From assembly GCA_029287915.1 (NCBI GenBank), contig JARFQE010000028.1, positions 1 through 35,328 of the forward strand: 35,328 nt of DNA, given 5' to 3'. Under the pieces are notes generated by a model that worked only from the letters and a program-made list of their open reading frames with translations, was not told the origin of the DNA and made no database searches. This document shows, piece by piece, positions 26,418 through 34,577 of this stretch. The stretch is from Arenicellales bacterium (lineage in GTDB: Bacteria > Pseudomonadota > Gammaproteobacteria > BMS3Bbin11). The first letter of the stretch is position 1. Each line of letters opens with the position of its first letter. The position numbers were made by a program, and so were the translations under genes.

Positions 26418-27041
26418 GTGTTAGAAATTTTCCAATCTGGTGGCCTGCTGATGTGGCCACTATTGATCTGCTCAATTATTGCGCTGGCAATTATCGCTGA
26501 ACGATTCTGGAGCCTGCAAAAAAGAAATGTTGCACCTGCAGAGTTATTGCAGCAGGTACTTGACCACGAAAAGGCAAACCGGGTCAGCGATGATCTACTG
26601 AAGCTGCTGGTCAAGTCATCGCCACTAGGCAGATTGTTTGCTGTAGGTCTTGTTAATCGTGATCATGGTAGAGAAATCATGAAAGAAGCGATTGAAGAAG
26701 AGGGCAATACCGTCGTTCATGAACTGGACCGTTATCTCAATACTCTCGGAACCATTGCTGCTATTACTCCTCTGCTTGGCCTGCTCGGTACCGTTATCGG
26801 CATGATTCAGGTTTTTACCTCGATCACACCGGAAGTGATGAGCCAGGGTATCGGTGACCCAACGGTTCTTGCTGCTGGCATTTCCAAGGCCCTGATTACG
26901 ACTGCAGCGGGCCTTTCAATAGGTATTCCAGCATTGATGTTTCACCGCTATTTCAAGGGCAAGGTGCACTCACTAACGGTTGAAATGGAGCAGCAATCTG
27001 TCAAGCTGGTGGAAATCATACAGGGTGATCGCGAGTACTGA
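26418..27041 (+). CDS. exbB: MotA/TolQ/ExbB proton channel family protein
   Basis: A 207-aa inner-membrane protein of the ExbB/TolQ family, a proton channel that energises outer-membrane or envelope processes. It has TM1 at about 8-28 (LLMWPLLICSIIALAIIAERF), a cytoplasmic helical domain, then TM2 and TM3 (about 110-135 and 150-175), with the signature LGTIAAITPLLGLLGTVIGM and the TTAAGLSIGIPAL segment. The start is GTG. It is paired with exbD. In this comEC-msbA-lpxK setting the pair is widespread in gammaproteobacteria and has no proven outer-membrane partner, so calling it TonB-linked ExbB is tentative. Confidence 0.9.
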   Translation: MLEIFQSGGLLMWPLLICSIIALAIIAERFWSLQKRNVAPAELLQQVLDHEKANRVSDDLLKLLVKSSPLGRLFAVGLVNRDHGREIMKEAIEEEGNTVVHELDRYLNTLGTIAAITPLLGLLGTVIGMIQVFTSITPEVMSQGIGDPTVLAAGISKALITTAAGLSIGIPALMFHRYFKGKVHSLTVEMEQQSVKLVEIIQGDREY

Positions 27042-27060
27042 GGCTGTAAAAGGAGTACCA

Positions 27061-27513
27061 ATGAAATTTAAAAGCTCGACGGATGATGATGAACTTCAGA
27101 TCAATCTGACACCGCTGATCGATATCGTTTTTCTTCTGCTGATATTTTTTATGGTGTCGACCACCTTCACTAAAGAGTCGCAGTTGAAAATTCAACTTCC
27201 GGAAGCAAAGGGTGAAGAGAGTCGTCCACAGGAGATCCCGCAACTTATTATCGAAATTAGTGCACTGGGTGTCTATGCGGTAAAAGGACCGAGTGATGAG
27301 GCAGCACGACAGGTGCTGAATACCAGTCCAGACGCTCTGCAGCGAGTGATCAGAACTGCAGCGGAAAACCAGGATCAGGACAAAATGGTTGTAATAGTCC
27401 GGGCAGACAAACAGACACCTCATGAGGCAGTCATCCGTGCTCTTTCCGTGGCGGGTCAACTGGGTCTTACACGAATTACCTTCGCAACAGAATCACAGTC
27501 GGGTGACGGCTGA
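27061..27513 (+). CDS. exbD: ExbD/TolR family biopolymer transport protein
   Basis: A 150-aa protein with one N-terminal TM segment (about 19-36) and a periplasmic domain. The start at 27061 is chosen because AAAGGAG sits seven bases upstream and it gives a short cytoplasmic tail before INLTPLIDIVFLLLIFFMV. Asp21 in that segment corresponds to the proton-carrying Asp of ExbD/TolR. The periplasmic part has VVIVRADKQTPHEAVIRALS and ends GLTRITFATE, both family features. It acts with the ExbB protein encoded 19 bp upstream. msbA starts 5 bp downstream. Confidence 0.92.
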   Translation: MKFKSSTDDDELQINLTPLIDIVFLLLIFFMVSTTFTKESQLKIQLPEAKGEESRPQEIPQLIIEISALGVYAVKGPSDEAARQVLNTSPDALQRVIRTAAENQDQDKMVVIVRADKQTPHEAVIRALSVAGQLGLTRITFATESQSGDG

Positions 27514-27518
27514 TTCCA

Positions 27519-29318
27519 GTGTCTTCACCCGCTGATACCGGTTACCGTGGCCTGGAGTTATACCGGCGCCTGCTATGCTACGTTAAACCGTACCGACGGG
27601 TCTTCTTCTTTGCCATTATAGGTATGATAATCGTCGCAGCTACCCAGCCGGGTATGCCGTACCTGATCAAAGGGATCACCGATCAGGGTTTTATTGCCAA
27701 AGACTCCGATTACATTCGCATGATCCCGATATATCTTATCCTGTTGTTTGTCATCCGCGGCACGGCAACGTTTGCTTCACAGTACGGCATATACTGGGTA
27801 GGTCGACGTATTATCTTTGATATCAGGCGGGAAATGTTCCAGCGTTTGATCCATCTGCCGACGGCATTTTTTGATGAAAACCATTCTGCCAAACTGGTGG
27901 CCAAGCTCATCTACGATGTTGAGCAGGTAGCAACTGCAGCCACCAGTGCGCTGACGACGATAGTCAAGGATGGTCTGACGGTAATCTTACTGCTGCTCTA
28001 CCTGGTGTATCTGGACTGGGTGCTGACACTGGTATTTCTGATCATCGGTCCAGTGGTGGCCCTGTTTGTAAGATTCATGAGCAAACGGTTTCGTGCTGCC
28101 AGTACCTCTATACAAACTTCAATGGGACATATCGCCCATGTCGCAAAAGAGGCCATTGACGGGCAAAGAATACTCAAAACATACGGCGGTCATGACAAGG
28201 AAACCCATTTTTTTGAGCAGGCCAATGAAGAAAATCGACAGCAATACCTGCGTAAGGCAACCGTGTCCGCTATGGCAATACCGGTGGTCGAACTATTCAT
28301 TGCATTCTCTCTGGCAGGACTCATTCTGTTCATGCTTAATCGGGCAGATCAGGATTCCGCTACCGTTGGCTCATTTATCGCTTTTCTGACAGCAGTACTG
28401 CTGCTAATGCCGCCGATCAGGCGCCTGACCAAAATCAATGAACCAGTACAGACAGGAATTGCCGCTGCTCAGAGTGTCTTTATGCTGATGGATGAGAAGG
28501 AAGAACAAGATAACGGCACTGGCACGCTGGATTCGGTACAAGGACAGATAGAATTTAAAAATGTTAGCTTCAGCTATCATCCGGATGATGAACCGGTTCT
28601 CAGGGGGATTTCATTTGATGTCACACCAGGCCAGGTGGTGGCGCTGGTAGGTGCCTCGGGTAGCGGTAAATCCACTATTGCTTCTCTGGTTGCCCGTTTT
28701 TATAACCCACAGCAAGGCCAGGTACTGATAGATGGTATTGATATTTGCACACTGAGCCTGAAAGAACTGCGCAAACAGCTGGCGGTTGTGCCGCAGGAAA
28801 CCATTCTGTTTGATGGTACCCTCGCTGAAAATATAACCTACGGCAGTGAAGCGGAGTTCTCTACTGAATCACTATTAAAGGCTGCAGAGGCGGCCAATGT
28901 TATGGAGTTTGTTGATGGACTAACAGACGGGTTCGATTCACAGATTGGTGAGCAGGGGGTGCGTTTGTCCGGCGGGCAACGTCAGCGCATTGCTATCGCC
29001 AGAGCGCTCTATAAGGATGCACCGATTCTGGTGCTGGATGAAGCAACCTCTGCACTGGATACACGCTCTGAGCGACATGTTCAGGAGGCGATGCAGCACC
29101 TGATGGAAAAAAGAACGACGCTGGTCATCGCCCACCGCCTTAGTACCATTGAGCATGCTGACAAGATTATTGTATTGCATGAGGGGCGTATTCTGGAGCA
29201 GGGCACACATGAAGAACTGATCAGGAAAAATGGCGCCTATGCCGAACTACACCATCGTAATTTTACTGATCTGGATGAAAATACAGAGCTGGATGAAATA
29301 CCGCAACCTCAGCAGTAA
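27519..29318 (+). CDS. msbA: Lipid A export ABC transporter MsbA
   Basis: A 599-aa half-transporter, flipping lipid A-core across the inner membrane. Six TM helices lie in the first about 320 residues (starting VFFFAIIGMIIVAATQPGMP). The ATPase domain has Walker A GASGSGKST, Q-loop VPQETILFDGTLAENI, signature LSGGQRQRIAIARAL, Walker B ILVLDEATSALD and switch His AHRLST. The start is GTG at 27519, 5 bp after exbD, with no strong ribosome binding site, so coupling is likely. The genes immediately downstream (lpxK, kdsB) are LPS synthesis genes, which supports MsbA over other exporters of the family. Confidence 0.94.
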   Translation: MSSPADTGYRGLELYRRLLCYVKPYRRVFFFAIIGMIIVAATQPGMPYLIKGITDQGFIAKDSDYIRMIPIYLILLFVIRGTATFASQYGIYWVGRRIIFDIRREMFQRLIHLPTAFFDENHSAKLVAKLIYDVEQVATAATSALTTIVKDGLTVILLLLYLVYLDWVLTLVFLIIGPVVALFVRFMSKRFRAASTSIQTSMGHIAHVAKEAIDGQRILKTYGGHDKETHFFEQANEENRQQYLRKATVSAMAIPVVELFIAFSLAGLILFMLNRADQDSATVGSFIAFLTAVLLLMPPIRRLTKINEPVQTGIAAAQSVFMLMDEKEEQDNGTGTLDSVQGQIEFKNVSFSYHPDDEPVLRGISFDVTPGQVVALVGASGSGKSTIASLVARFYNPQQGQVLIDGIDICTLSLKELRKQLAVVPQETILFDGTLAENITYGSEAEFSTESLLKAAEAANVMEFVDGLTDGFDSQIGEQGVRLSGGQRQRIAIARALYKDAPILVLDEATSALDTRSERHVQEAMQHLMEKRTTLVIAHRLSTIEHADKIIVLHEGRILEQGTHEELIRKNGAYAELHHRNFTDLDENTELDEIPQPQQ

Positions 29319-29363
29319 AATCACATTAGCAGAATTACTCACTGGTGCAAGAGTATCTGGATT

Positions 29364-30362
29364 GTGAATTTGTCCATCTGGTTGCAATCACAGTGGCAGA
29401 AGCGAGGCATTTACGCCTGGCTAATGTTGCCCGTTTCCCTGCTTTACTGTGTGGTGATGTCATTACGGCGCGAAGCATATGAATCAGGCTTGCTGAAAAC
29501 CCATAAAATTGCCGTGCCTGTCATTGTCGTAGGTAACCTGTCCGTCGGCGGTACGGGTAAAACACCTCTGGTGATCTGGATCGCAAGACAACTGGCAAGA
29601 AAGGGCCTGAAGCCTGCAGTGATCTCGCGCGGTTATGGTGGCAGAGCAAAAGAGTATCCAATGCCCGTAGACGCTGAAACCCCTGCTGCTATTTCAGGTG
29701 ATGAGCCTGCAATGATAGCACGCAGCCTGGGCTGTCCTGTGGTGATAGACCCTGATCGAGTCGGTGCTGCAAACTGGCTCGTGGAACGGAACCTTTGTGA
29801 TGTTATTATCTCCGATGATGGTTTACAGCATCTGGCACTGGGAAGGGACCTGGAGCTAGCGGTAATTACTTCAGATCGAGTAGCAGGCAATGGTTTCTGT
29901 TTACCTGCTGGACCACTTCGAGAAAGTGCACACCGACTCAAAAGTGTTGATGTTGTCATTAGCCGTAAACGAGGTTCCGAGTTGACCTCACATTACATGG
30001 ATTTAATACCCGGTGAATGCGCAAGACTGGATAATCCCGCCATGCGCCTTCCTCTAAGTGCATTCTGGAAATCTCCGGTTCATGCAATTGCTGGAATTGG
30101 CAACCCTGAAGCTTTTTTTGAAAGTTTGACAACGGCTGGTCTCGAGATAATTCCGCATTCTTTCCCGGATCATTACGATTACACACCGGTAGATATCTCC
30201 TTTGATGATGACCTCCAAGTGTTGATGACAGAGAAAGACGCGGTGAAATGCAGCGATTTTGCAAACCGCCATTGTTGGGCTGTTACTGTTAGTGTAGAGG
30301 GCGATGAAGGTATACTTGAAGCCGTCATGAAAAAAATTACGGAGATCAATGATAATGGATAA
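29364..30362 (+). CDS. lpxK: Tetraacyldisaccharide 4'-kinase (lipid A synthesis)
   Basis: A 332-aa membrane-associated kinase that phosphorylates the 4' position of the lipid A disaccharide precursor. An N-terminal hydrophobic helix (about 16-35, [15 protein letters not shown]) anchors it. The P-loop is [14 protein letters not shown], followed by [37 protein letters not shown] and LPAGPLRES, all typical. Near the C-terminus [11 protein letters not shown] is conserved. The start is GTG, 45 bp after msbA. It overlaps the Trm112-like gene by 8 bp. Confidence 0.95.
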   Translation: MNLSIWLQSQWQKRGIYAWLMLPVSLLYCVVMSLRREAYESGLLKTHKIAVPVIVVGNLSVGGTGKTPLVIWIARQLARKGLKPAVISRGYGGRAKEYPMPVDAETPAAISGDEPAMIARSLGCPVVIDPDRVGAANWLVERNLCDVIISDDGLQHLALGRDLELAVITSDRVAGNGFCLPAGPLRESAHRLKSVDVVISRKRGSELTSHYMDLIPGECARLDNPAMRLPLSAFWKSPVHAIAGIGNPEAFFESLTTAGLEIIPHSFPDHYDYTPVDISFDDDLQVLMTEKDAVKCSDFANRHCWAVTVSVEGDEGILEAVMKKITEINDNG

Positions 30363-30519
30363 AAAACTGCTGGAAATCCTGGTCTGTCCGCTATGTAAGG
30401 GGCCTCTCAAATATGATCGCAAAGCAGCGGAATTGATTTGTAAAGTCGACAAACTGGCTTTTCCAATTCGTGATGATATTCCGGTTATGCTGGAAAGCGA
30501 AGCCAGGCGGCTTGATTAG
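30355..30519 (+). CDS. Trm112-like (YcaR family) small zinc-ribbon-type protein
   Basis: A 54-aa protein beginning [18 protein letters not shown]. It matches the Trm112/YcaR family by its CPLC pair, the later Cys29 (ELICK), [11 protein letters not shown] and its place between lpxK and kdsB. Only three of the four possible zinc cysteines are present (Cys11, 14, 29), as is common in bacterial members, where metal binding is partly lost. It starts inside lpxK (8-bp overlap), so translation should be coupled. Its bacterial function is unknown; it may stabilise a partner enzyme. Confidence 0.92.
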   Translation: MDKKLLEILVCPLCKGPLKYDRKAAELICKVDKLAFPIRDDIPVMLESEARRLD

Positions 30520-30604
30520 TCCAGAGCCGCCAGTTTGAAGATTCTACTGAACTTTTTAAATAAAATATTCTACTTTATAAATACATAGTAAGTAACTGAA
30601 ATAA

Positions 30605-31354
30605 ATGACATTTCATATAATAATTCCTGCGCGTTTTGAATCTTCCCGTTTACCCGGCAAACCATTGCTGGATATCGCTGGTAAACCAATGATCCAGCAT
30701 GTTTACGAACGGGGTATGGAGGCAGGGGCAGCGAGTGTAACCGTCGCTACTGATAATTTGCGTGTTGAAGAAGTGGTTCGTGACTTCGGGGGTAATGCAT
30801 GTTTAACCAATGACAGGCATGTCTCAGGCACCGATAGACTGGCGGAGGCTGCTCAGATAATCGGTCTGTCCGATAGTGACCTGGTGGTGAACCTGCAGGG
30901 TGATGAACCATTGATGCCTGCTTCTTTGATTACCAGTGTGGCTGAGTCTCTGAAGAACGACAAGAATGCAGTTGTAGCGACCGCCAGTGTACTGATTGAT
31001 GATCCTGCACAGATCAATGATCCCCATGTCGTCAAGGTTGTGGTAGATCGTTTCGGTCATGCCCTGTATTTCAGCCGTGCGGGCATACCCTTTTACCGCG
31101 ATGCAGAAATTGATGATGTTGAAATGCCGCACCGAGTGTTTAGACATATCGGTCTGTATGCTTATCGTTGTGGATATCTGGCCGAGTACACCCAGCTAGA
31201 GCATTGTAATCTGGAACACATTGAAGCCCTGGAACAGCTACGTGTGCTGTGGCATGGAGGAAAAATTGCCGTTATTGAAGCAAGTGAGGAACCCGGGCAT
31301 GGTGTCGATACACCGGAAGACCTTCAGCGGGTCAGGGATTTGCTTGAGGCTTAA
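30605..31354 (+). CDS. kdsB: CMP-KDO synthetase (3-deoxy-manno-octulosonate cytidylyltransferase)
   Basis: A 249-aa cytoplasmic enzyme activating KDO with CTP for attachment to lipid A. Motifs are IPARFESSRLPGKPL at the N-terminus, VATDN, the metal/nucleotide-binding VNLQGDEPLMP, YFSRAGIPFYRD, HIGLYAYR and the end GHGVDTPEDLQRVR. Length is typical. The upstream 85 bp contain no terminator, so it is probably in the msbA-lpxK unit. A degenerate heptamer repeat follows right after the stop codon. Confidence 0.96.
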   Translation: MTFHIIIPARFESSRLPGKPLLDIAGKPMIQHVYERGMEAGAASVTVATDNLRVEEVVRDFGGNACLTNDRHVSGTDRLAEAAQIIGLSDSDLVVNLQGDEPLMPASLITSVAESLKNDKNAVVATASVLIDDPAQINDPHVVKVVVDRFGHALYFSRAGIPFYRDAEIDDVEMPHRVFRHIGLYAYRCGYLAEYTQLEHCNLEHIEALEQLRVLWHGGKIAVIEASEEPGHGVDTPEDLQRVRDLLEA

Positions 31355-31356
31355 AA

Positions 31357-31391
31357 GAGCAGGGAGCAGGGACCAGGGACTAAGGACAAAG
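31357..31391. repeat. Five-copy degenerate heptanucleotide tandem repeat
   Basis: Reading from two bases after the kdsB stop: GAGCAGG, GAGCAGG, GACCAGG, GACTAAG, GACAAAG. The first copies are identical or nearly so, then decay. It lies in the 99 bp between the convergent kdsB and the small unknown gene, not in a coding frame, so it would not cause protein phase variation here. Confidence 0.75.
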
Positions 31392-31453
31392 CATTATCAA
31401 AATCATAATCAGGTTTTATTTCATCTTTCATCGGTAGTCAATAATCTGATTTT

Positions 31454-31720
31454 TCATTCATCCAGATCCATGTCCAGAAACTCCTTGTGTAGCGCCATAC
31501 CGTTTTCACTTAGCACACGCACAGTCAGGGTATGTGGACTTCGGCGGGTTGGGTGACCATGCAGGTTGCTTTGAATTGACGCGCTGCTGGTGGTCTGCAA
31601 TACCAAAGAGGGTCCATCTTCGAGGACTTCGATGATCATTCCCTGCCTACCCTGATAATAGACCCGCATGCCAATCATTGCTCGTAATTCATTGACAGTT
31701 ATTGGTAGTTTTTCGCTCAT
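31454..31720 (-). CDS. Small hypothetical protein
   Basis: An 88-aa protein of unknown function. The ATG at 31720 is preferred to an upstream in-frame TTG (31729); neither has a strong ribosome binding site. Visible features are a short N-terminal helix (LPITVNELRAMIG), then a strand-rich stretch MRVYYQGRQGMIIEVLEDGPSLVL, which could be a small barrel, and an acidic end LDMDLDE. No signal peptide or metal site is seen. Its coding statistics look like those of its neighbours, and the reverse frames do not encode anything recognisable. It is divergent from the phosphatase gene. Confidence 0.65.
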   Translation of the reverse strand: MSEKLPITVNELRAMIGMRVYYQGRQGMIIEVLEDGPSLVLQTTSSASIQSNLHGHPTRRSPHTLTVRVLSENGMALHKEFLDMDLDE

Positions 31721-31729
31721 AGTATGCAA

Positions 31730-31932
31730 CTCGTGAAAACTATTGGTTACAATGGTACTGCATTAATCCAAGGACTTCAGCCCGAGTATTCCTCAGCTAT
31801 GCGGGATTTATACAAAAACAGCATGTTTAGTTACAGTGATGACATGCTTTGCTAACTTACGATGATTCATTATCATATTCATAATCTTTAAGTCGCATCT
31901 GGCGTTCCAGTGAAAATTCCGGACTATAAAAC
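31730..31932. promoter_or_regulatory. Divergent region upstream of the phosphatase with inverted repeat and Fur-like hexamers
   Basis: The 203-bp spacer separates two divergent genes. AGCATGT (31820-31826) and ACATGCT (31842-31848) form a 7-bp inverted repeat. From 31864 to 31886 the minus strand reads as consecutive GATAAT-like hexamers (GATTAT, GAATAT, GATAAT), a pattern seen in Fur boxes. No single promoter could be called with confidence. Confidence 0.3.
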
Positions 31933-32403
31933 ATGATTAAAGTACTATTTGTTTGTCTTGGCAATATCTGCCGCTCACCGAGTGCCGAAGGAGCATTTCG
32001 AAAGCTGGTTGAAGAACAGGGCCTGCTTGATCAAATCGAGATCGACTCGGCCGGTACACATGCCTATCACGTCGGTTCACCTCCGGACGATAGGGCCCAG
32101 CAAGCGGCCAGTCGACGTGGTATAGATATGAGTGGTATGCGGGGCAGGCGTGTAGATGAAGGTGATTTCTATATTTTCGATTATGTCCTGGCGATGGATG
32201 AATCAAATGAATATCACCTGCGTGAAATGGCACCAGCGGAGCAAATACACAAGATAGAACTATTCCTGAATTACGCGCCAGAAAGAAGTGAAATTGAAGT
32301 GCCTGATCCCTATTATGGCGGCCATACAGGCTTCGAACAGGTGCTTGACATGATTGAGGATGCATCAGAAGGTCTACTGACAGATATCAAGTCCCGCCTG
32401 TAA
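31933..32403 (+). CDS. Low-molecular-weight protein tyrosine phosphatase
   Basis: A 156-aa cytoplasmic phosphatase. The catalytic loop is CLGNICRS (Cys8, Arg14) at the N-terminus, and the general acid Asp lies in VPDPYYGG near residue 122. Such enzymes (Wzb, Etp, YwlE relatives) often control tyrosine kinases for capsule or exopolysaccharide, or act on phosphoarginine; no kinase gene is nearby. Its position after kdsB is conserved in Pseudomonas-like genomes, where murB usually follows; here a YkuD protein follows instead. The ribosome binding site is weak. Confidence 0.92.
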   Translation: MIKVLFVCLGNICRSPSAEGAFRKLVEEQGLLDQIEIDSAGTHAYHVGSPPDDRAQQAASRRGIDMSGMRGRRVDEGDFYIFDYVLAMDESNEYHLREMAPAEQIHKIELFLNYAPERSEIEVPDPYYGGHTGFEQVLDMIEDASEGLLTDIKSRL

Positions 32404-32427
32404 TGAGCCAGAATAATGAGGCGCTGC

Positions 32428-32934
32428 ATGAAACACGATGCTATAGACAAGCGGTCTGTTGATTGTGTGATTTCTATTGCTGAACAAACGCTGGAAGTTT
32501 TCCAGCATGGGGAATTACTAAATCGTTATTCCGTCTCAACAGCAAGAAATGGCCCGGGTGAAAAAATTGGCAGTGAATGCACGCCGCGCGGCAGACATGT
32601 CATTCGTGCAATGATTGGGAAGGATTGTGATCCTGGCACAGTTTTCGTCGGTCGCCGTCCCACTGGAGAGATCTGGTCACCGCAACTCGCGCACGCTGAA
32701 CCAGAACGCGACTGGATACTGACCCGGATAATCTGGCTGAGCGGTCTTGAACCCGGCTTTAATCGACTTACGAACGTCGATACTATGCGGCGTTACATAT
32801 ATATACATGGCACGCCGTATGAAAAAGCAATAGGCAAGCCGGTCTCACATGGTTGCATCCGTATGCGAAGCACAGACCTGATAGAGCTCTATGACCATGT
32901 AATGCCGGGTACTATAATCACCATAATTCCCTGA
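32428..32934 (+). CDS. YkuD-domain (L,D-transpeptidase/carboxypeptidase family) protein without signal peptide
   Basis: A 168-aa protein. The start at 32428 is chosen because GAGG (32418-32421) is six bases before it; an in-frame ATG at 32416 is possible but has a poor site. The YkuD catalytic motif is clear: YIYIHGTPYE (His127), then SHGCIRMRS (His141, nucleophile Cys143). Most family members act in the periplasm, but the N-terminus here (MKHDAIDKRSVDCVISIAEQ) has no signal peptide or TM helix. Next to nagZ, this points to a cytoplasmic enzyme of peptidoglycan recycling, like the leaderless L,D-carboxypeptidase ElsL of Acinetobacter. The family is certain; cytoplasmic location and reaction are inference. 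Confidence 0.88.
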   Translation: MKHDAIDKRSVDCVISIAEQTLEVFQHGELLNRYSVSTARNGPGEKIGSECTPRGRHVIRAMIGKDCDPGTVFVGRRPTGEIWSPQLAHAEPERDWILTRIIWLSGLEPGFNRLTNVDTMRRYIYIHGTPYEKAIGKPVSHGCIRMRSTDLIELYDHVMPGTIITIIP

Positions 32935-32972
32935 TCTTATAAATAAAAAACTGACCATATCTAAACGAACCT

Positions 32973-34010
32973 ATGCAAGTTGAACCATTAGAAATTCCCC
33001 GTGGCCCTGTGATGGCTGACATAGCTGGACTGGAACTCAGCCAGGAGGACACAGAGCGGCTCTGTCATCCAGCTATAGGTACGGTGATTCTGTTTTCGCG
33101 CAATTATGAATCCACCGAACAATTACAGGCGCTGACAACACAGATTCATGAATTGCGAGATCCACCATTATTGATTGCCGTTGATCATGAAGGTGGCAGG
33201 GTGCAGAGATTTCGACAAGGCTTTACCCATTTACCTGCTATGCGCTGTTATGGTGAGATGTTCGATGTTGATCCTGCACAGGCATTACAGCAGTGTTCAA
33301 CTGCTGGCTGGCTGATGGCCGCTGAACTACTGGAGCTAGGTGTAGATTTCAGCTTTGCACCAATAGCAGACCTTGATAGCGGACAGTCTGAGGTGATTGG
33401 CGATCGTGCTTTTCATAGCAAACCGGGCATAGCCAGTGAACTGGCACTGTCTTTTATGCTTGGCATGCGTAAGGCTGGGATGGCCGCAACAGCCAAGCAC
33501 TTCCCGGGTCATGGGTCCGTGCAGGGCGATTCCCACCACATGATTCCGGTTGATAAGCGCAGCTTTGAGCAACTTTCAAATAACGATCTTGTCCCGTTTC
33601 GAGTGATGATTGCTTCCGGGGTCGAGGGAATTATGACAGCACATGTTGTCTATCCACAGATGGATGAACTGCCCCCAACATTTTCACCTTTCTGGCTACA
33701 GAAGGTTCTGCGTGAGGAGCTGAATTATAAAGGGCTGGTATTTAGCGATGACCTGTCAATGGCAGGTGCAAAGATTGCCGGGGGACCCTATGATCGTGCT
33801 AAAGCTGCTCTCGTTGCAGGTTGCGATATAGTGCTGGTCTGTAATGATACAGCGGCACTGGATGAGGTAATCGAGGGCCTGTCATCAGCTGGCCTGGCAT
33901 TACCCGGAGAACGGCTAGCTGCCTTTGCACCAAAAATTCAGATTGCTGATAATTTAAGATCGTCGGCAGACTGGCAGCAGGCGGTTGACTCTGTCATGGA
34001 GATCGCATGA
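32973..34010 (+). CDS. nagZ: Beta-N-acetylhexosaminidase NagZ (peptidoglycan recycling)
   Basis: A 345-aa cytoplasmic family 3 glycoside hydrolase that removes GlcNAc from anhydromuropeptides. Signatures are VDHEGGRVQRF, KHFPGHGSVQGDSHH (with the Asp-His catalytic dyad) and FSDDLSMAGAK with the nucleophile Asp. No signal peptide is seen, as expected. The ATG at 32973 has little ribosome-binding sequence; a later Met (33012) would leave the conserved GPVMADIAGLEL start incomplete, so the first is kept. The YkuD gene ends 38 bp upstream, and the DUF924 gene overlaps the nagZ stop by ATGA. Confidence 0.95.
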   Translation: MQVEPLEIPRGPVMADIAGLELSQEDTERLCHPAIGTVILFSRNYESTEQLQALTTQIHELRDPPLLIAVDHEGGRVQRFRQGFTHLPAMRCYGEMFDVDPAQALQQCSTAGWLMAAELLELGVDFSFAPIADLDSGQSEVIGDRAFHSKPGIASELALSFMLGMRKAGMAATAKHFPGHGSVQGDSHHMIPVDKRSFEQLSNNDLVPFRVMIASGVEGIMTAHVVYPQMDELPPTFSPFWLQKVLREELNYKGLVFSDDLSMAGAKIAGGPYDRAKAALVAGCDIVLVCNDTAALDEVIEGLSSAGLALPGERLAAFAPKIQIADNLRSSADWQQAVDSVMEIA

Positions 34011-34549
34011 CTACTTATGCGGATATCATTAAATTCTGGTTTGAAAAAATAGAGCCAGCAAACTGGTGGAAAAAAGATGAGGCCTTTGACCAGCTGATTC
34101 GAGAACGGTTTACAGACATCTATCAGCGCGCAGCAAAATGTGAACTTTTTGAATGGCGACAGCATGCCCTTGGCTGGTTAGCTGAGATAATTGTACTGGA
34201 CCAGTTTCCACGTAATATGTTTCGTGACTCGGCACAGGCATTTGCAACGGACAGCATGGCGGTCATCCTGGTACAGGAAGCCGTGGCCAACCAGGTCGAT
34301 AAAGAATTGACTGCACCACAAAAGAGTTTCCTCTATATGCCATTGATGCATAGTGAGTCAGCACTGATTCATCAGACAGCAATCGACTTATATAGTCAGC
34401 CAGGTCTGGAATCCAACCTCGATTATGAGAAAAAACACAAGTCCATCATTGATCGCTTCGGTCGCTATCCTCACCGCAATGCTGTTCTGGGACGGGCATC
34501 TACCGATGAGGAAGTCGAATTTCTTAAAGGGCCGGAATCTTCGTTCTGA
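34007..34549 (+). CDS. DUF924 family protein
   Basis: A 180-aa soluble helical protein of the DUF924 family, whose biochemical role is unknown. Family hallmarks are IIKFWFEKIEPANWWKKD at the start, the central GWLAEIIVLDQFPRNMFRDSAQAFATD (in two conserved blocks), FLYMPLMHSES, and RFGRYPHRNAVLGR near the end. Length is typical. It is translationally coupled to nagZ (ATGA overlap), so it is in the same transcript. It converges on the membrane protein gene, with 28 bp between stops. Confidence 0.9.
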   Translation: MTTYADIIKFWFEKIEPANWWKKDEAFDQLIRERFTDIYQRAAKCELFEWRQHALGWLAEIIVLDQFPRNMFRDSAQAFATDSMAVILVQEAVANQVDKELTAPQKSFLYMPLMHSESALIHQTAIDLYSQPGLESNLDYEKKHKSIIDRFGRYPHRNAVLGRASTDEEVEFLKGPESSF

Positions 34550-34577
34550 AAAAAGAAGTAACGGGTCGCCTGATACC

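Noticed and set aside
26980-27060. Upstream extension of exbD
   Set aside because: It overlaps exbB and would put a long basic tail before the membrane segment; 27061 has a good ribosome site.
31357-31391. CRISPR-like array
   Set aside because: Units are only seven bases with no spacers; it is a simple tandem repeat.
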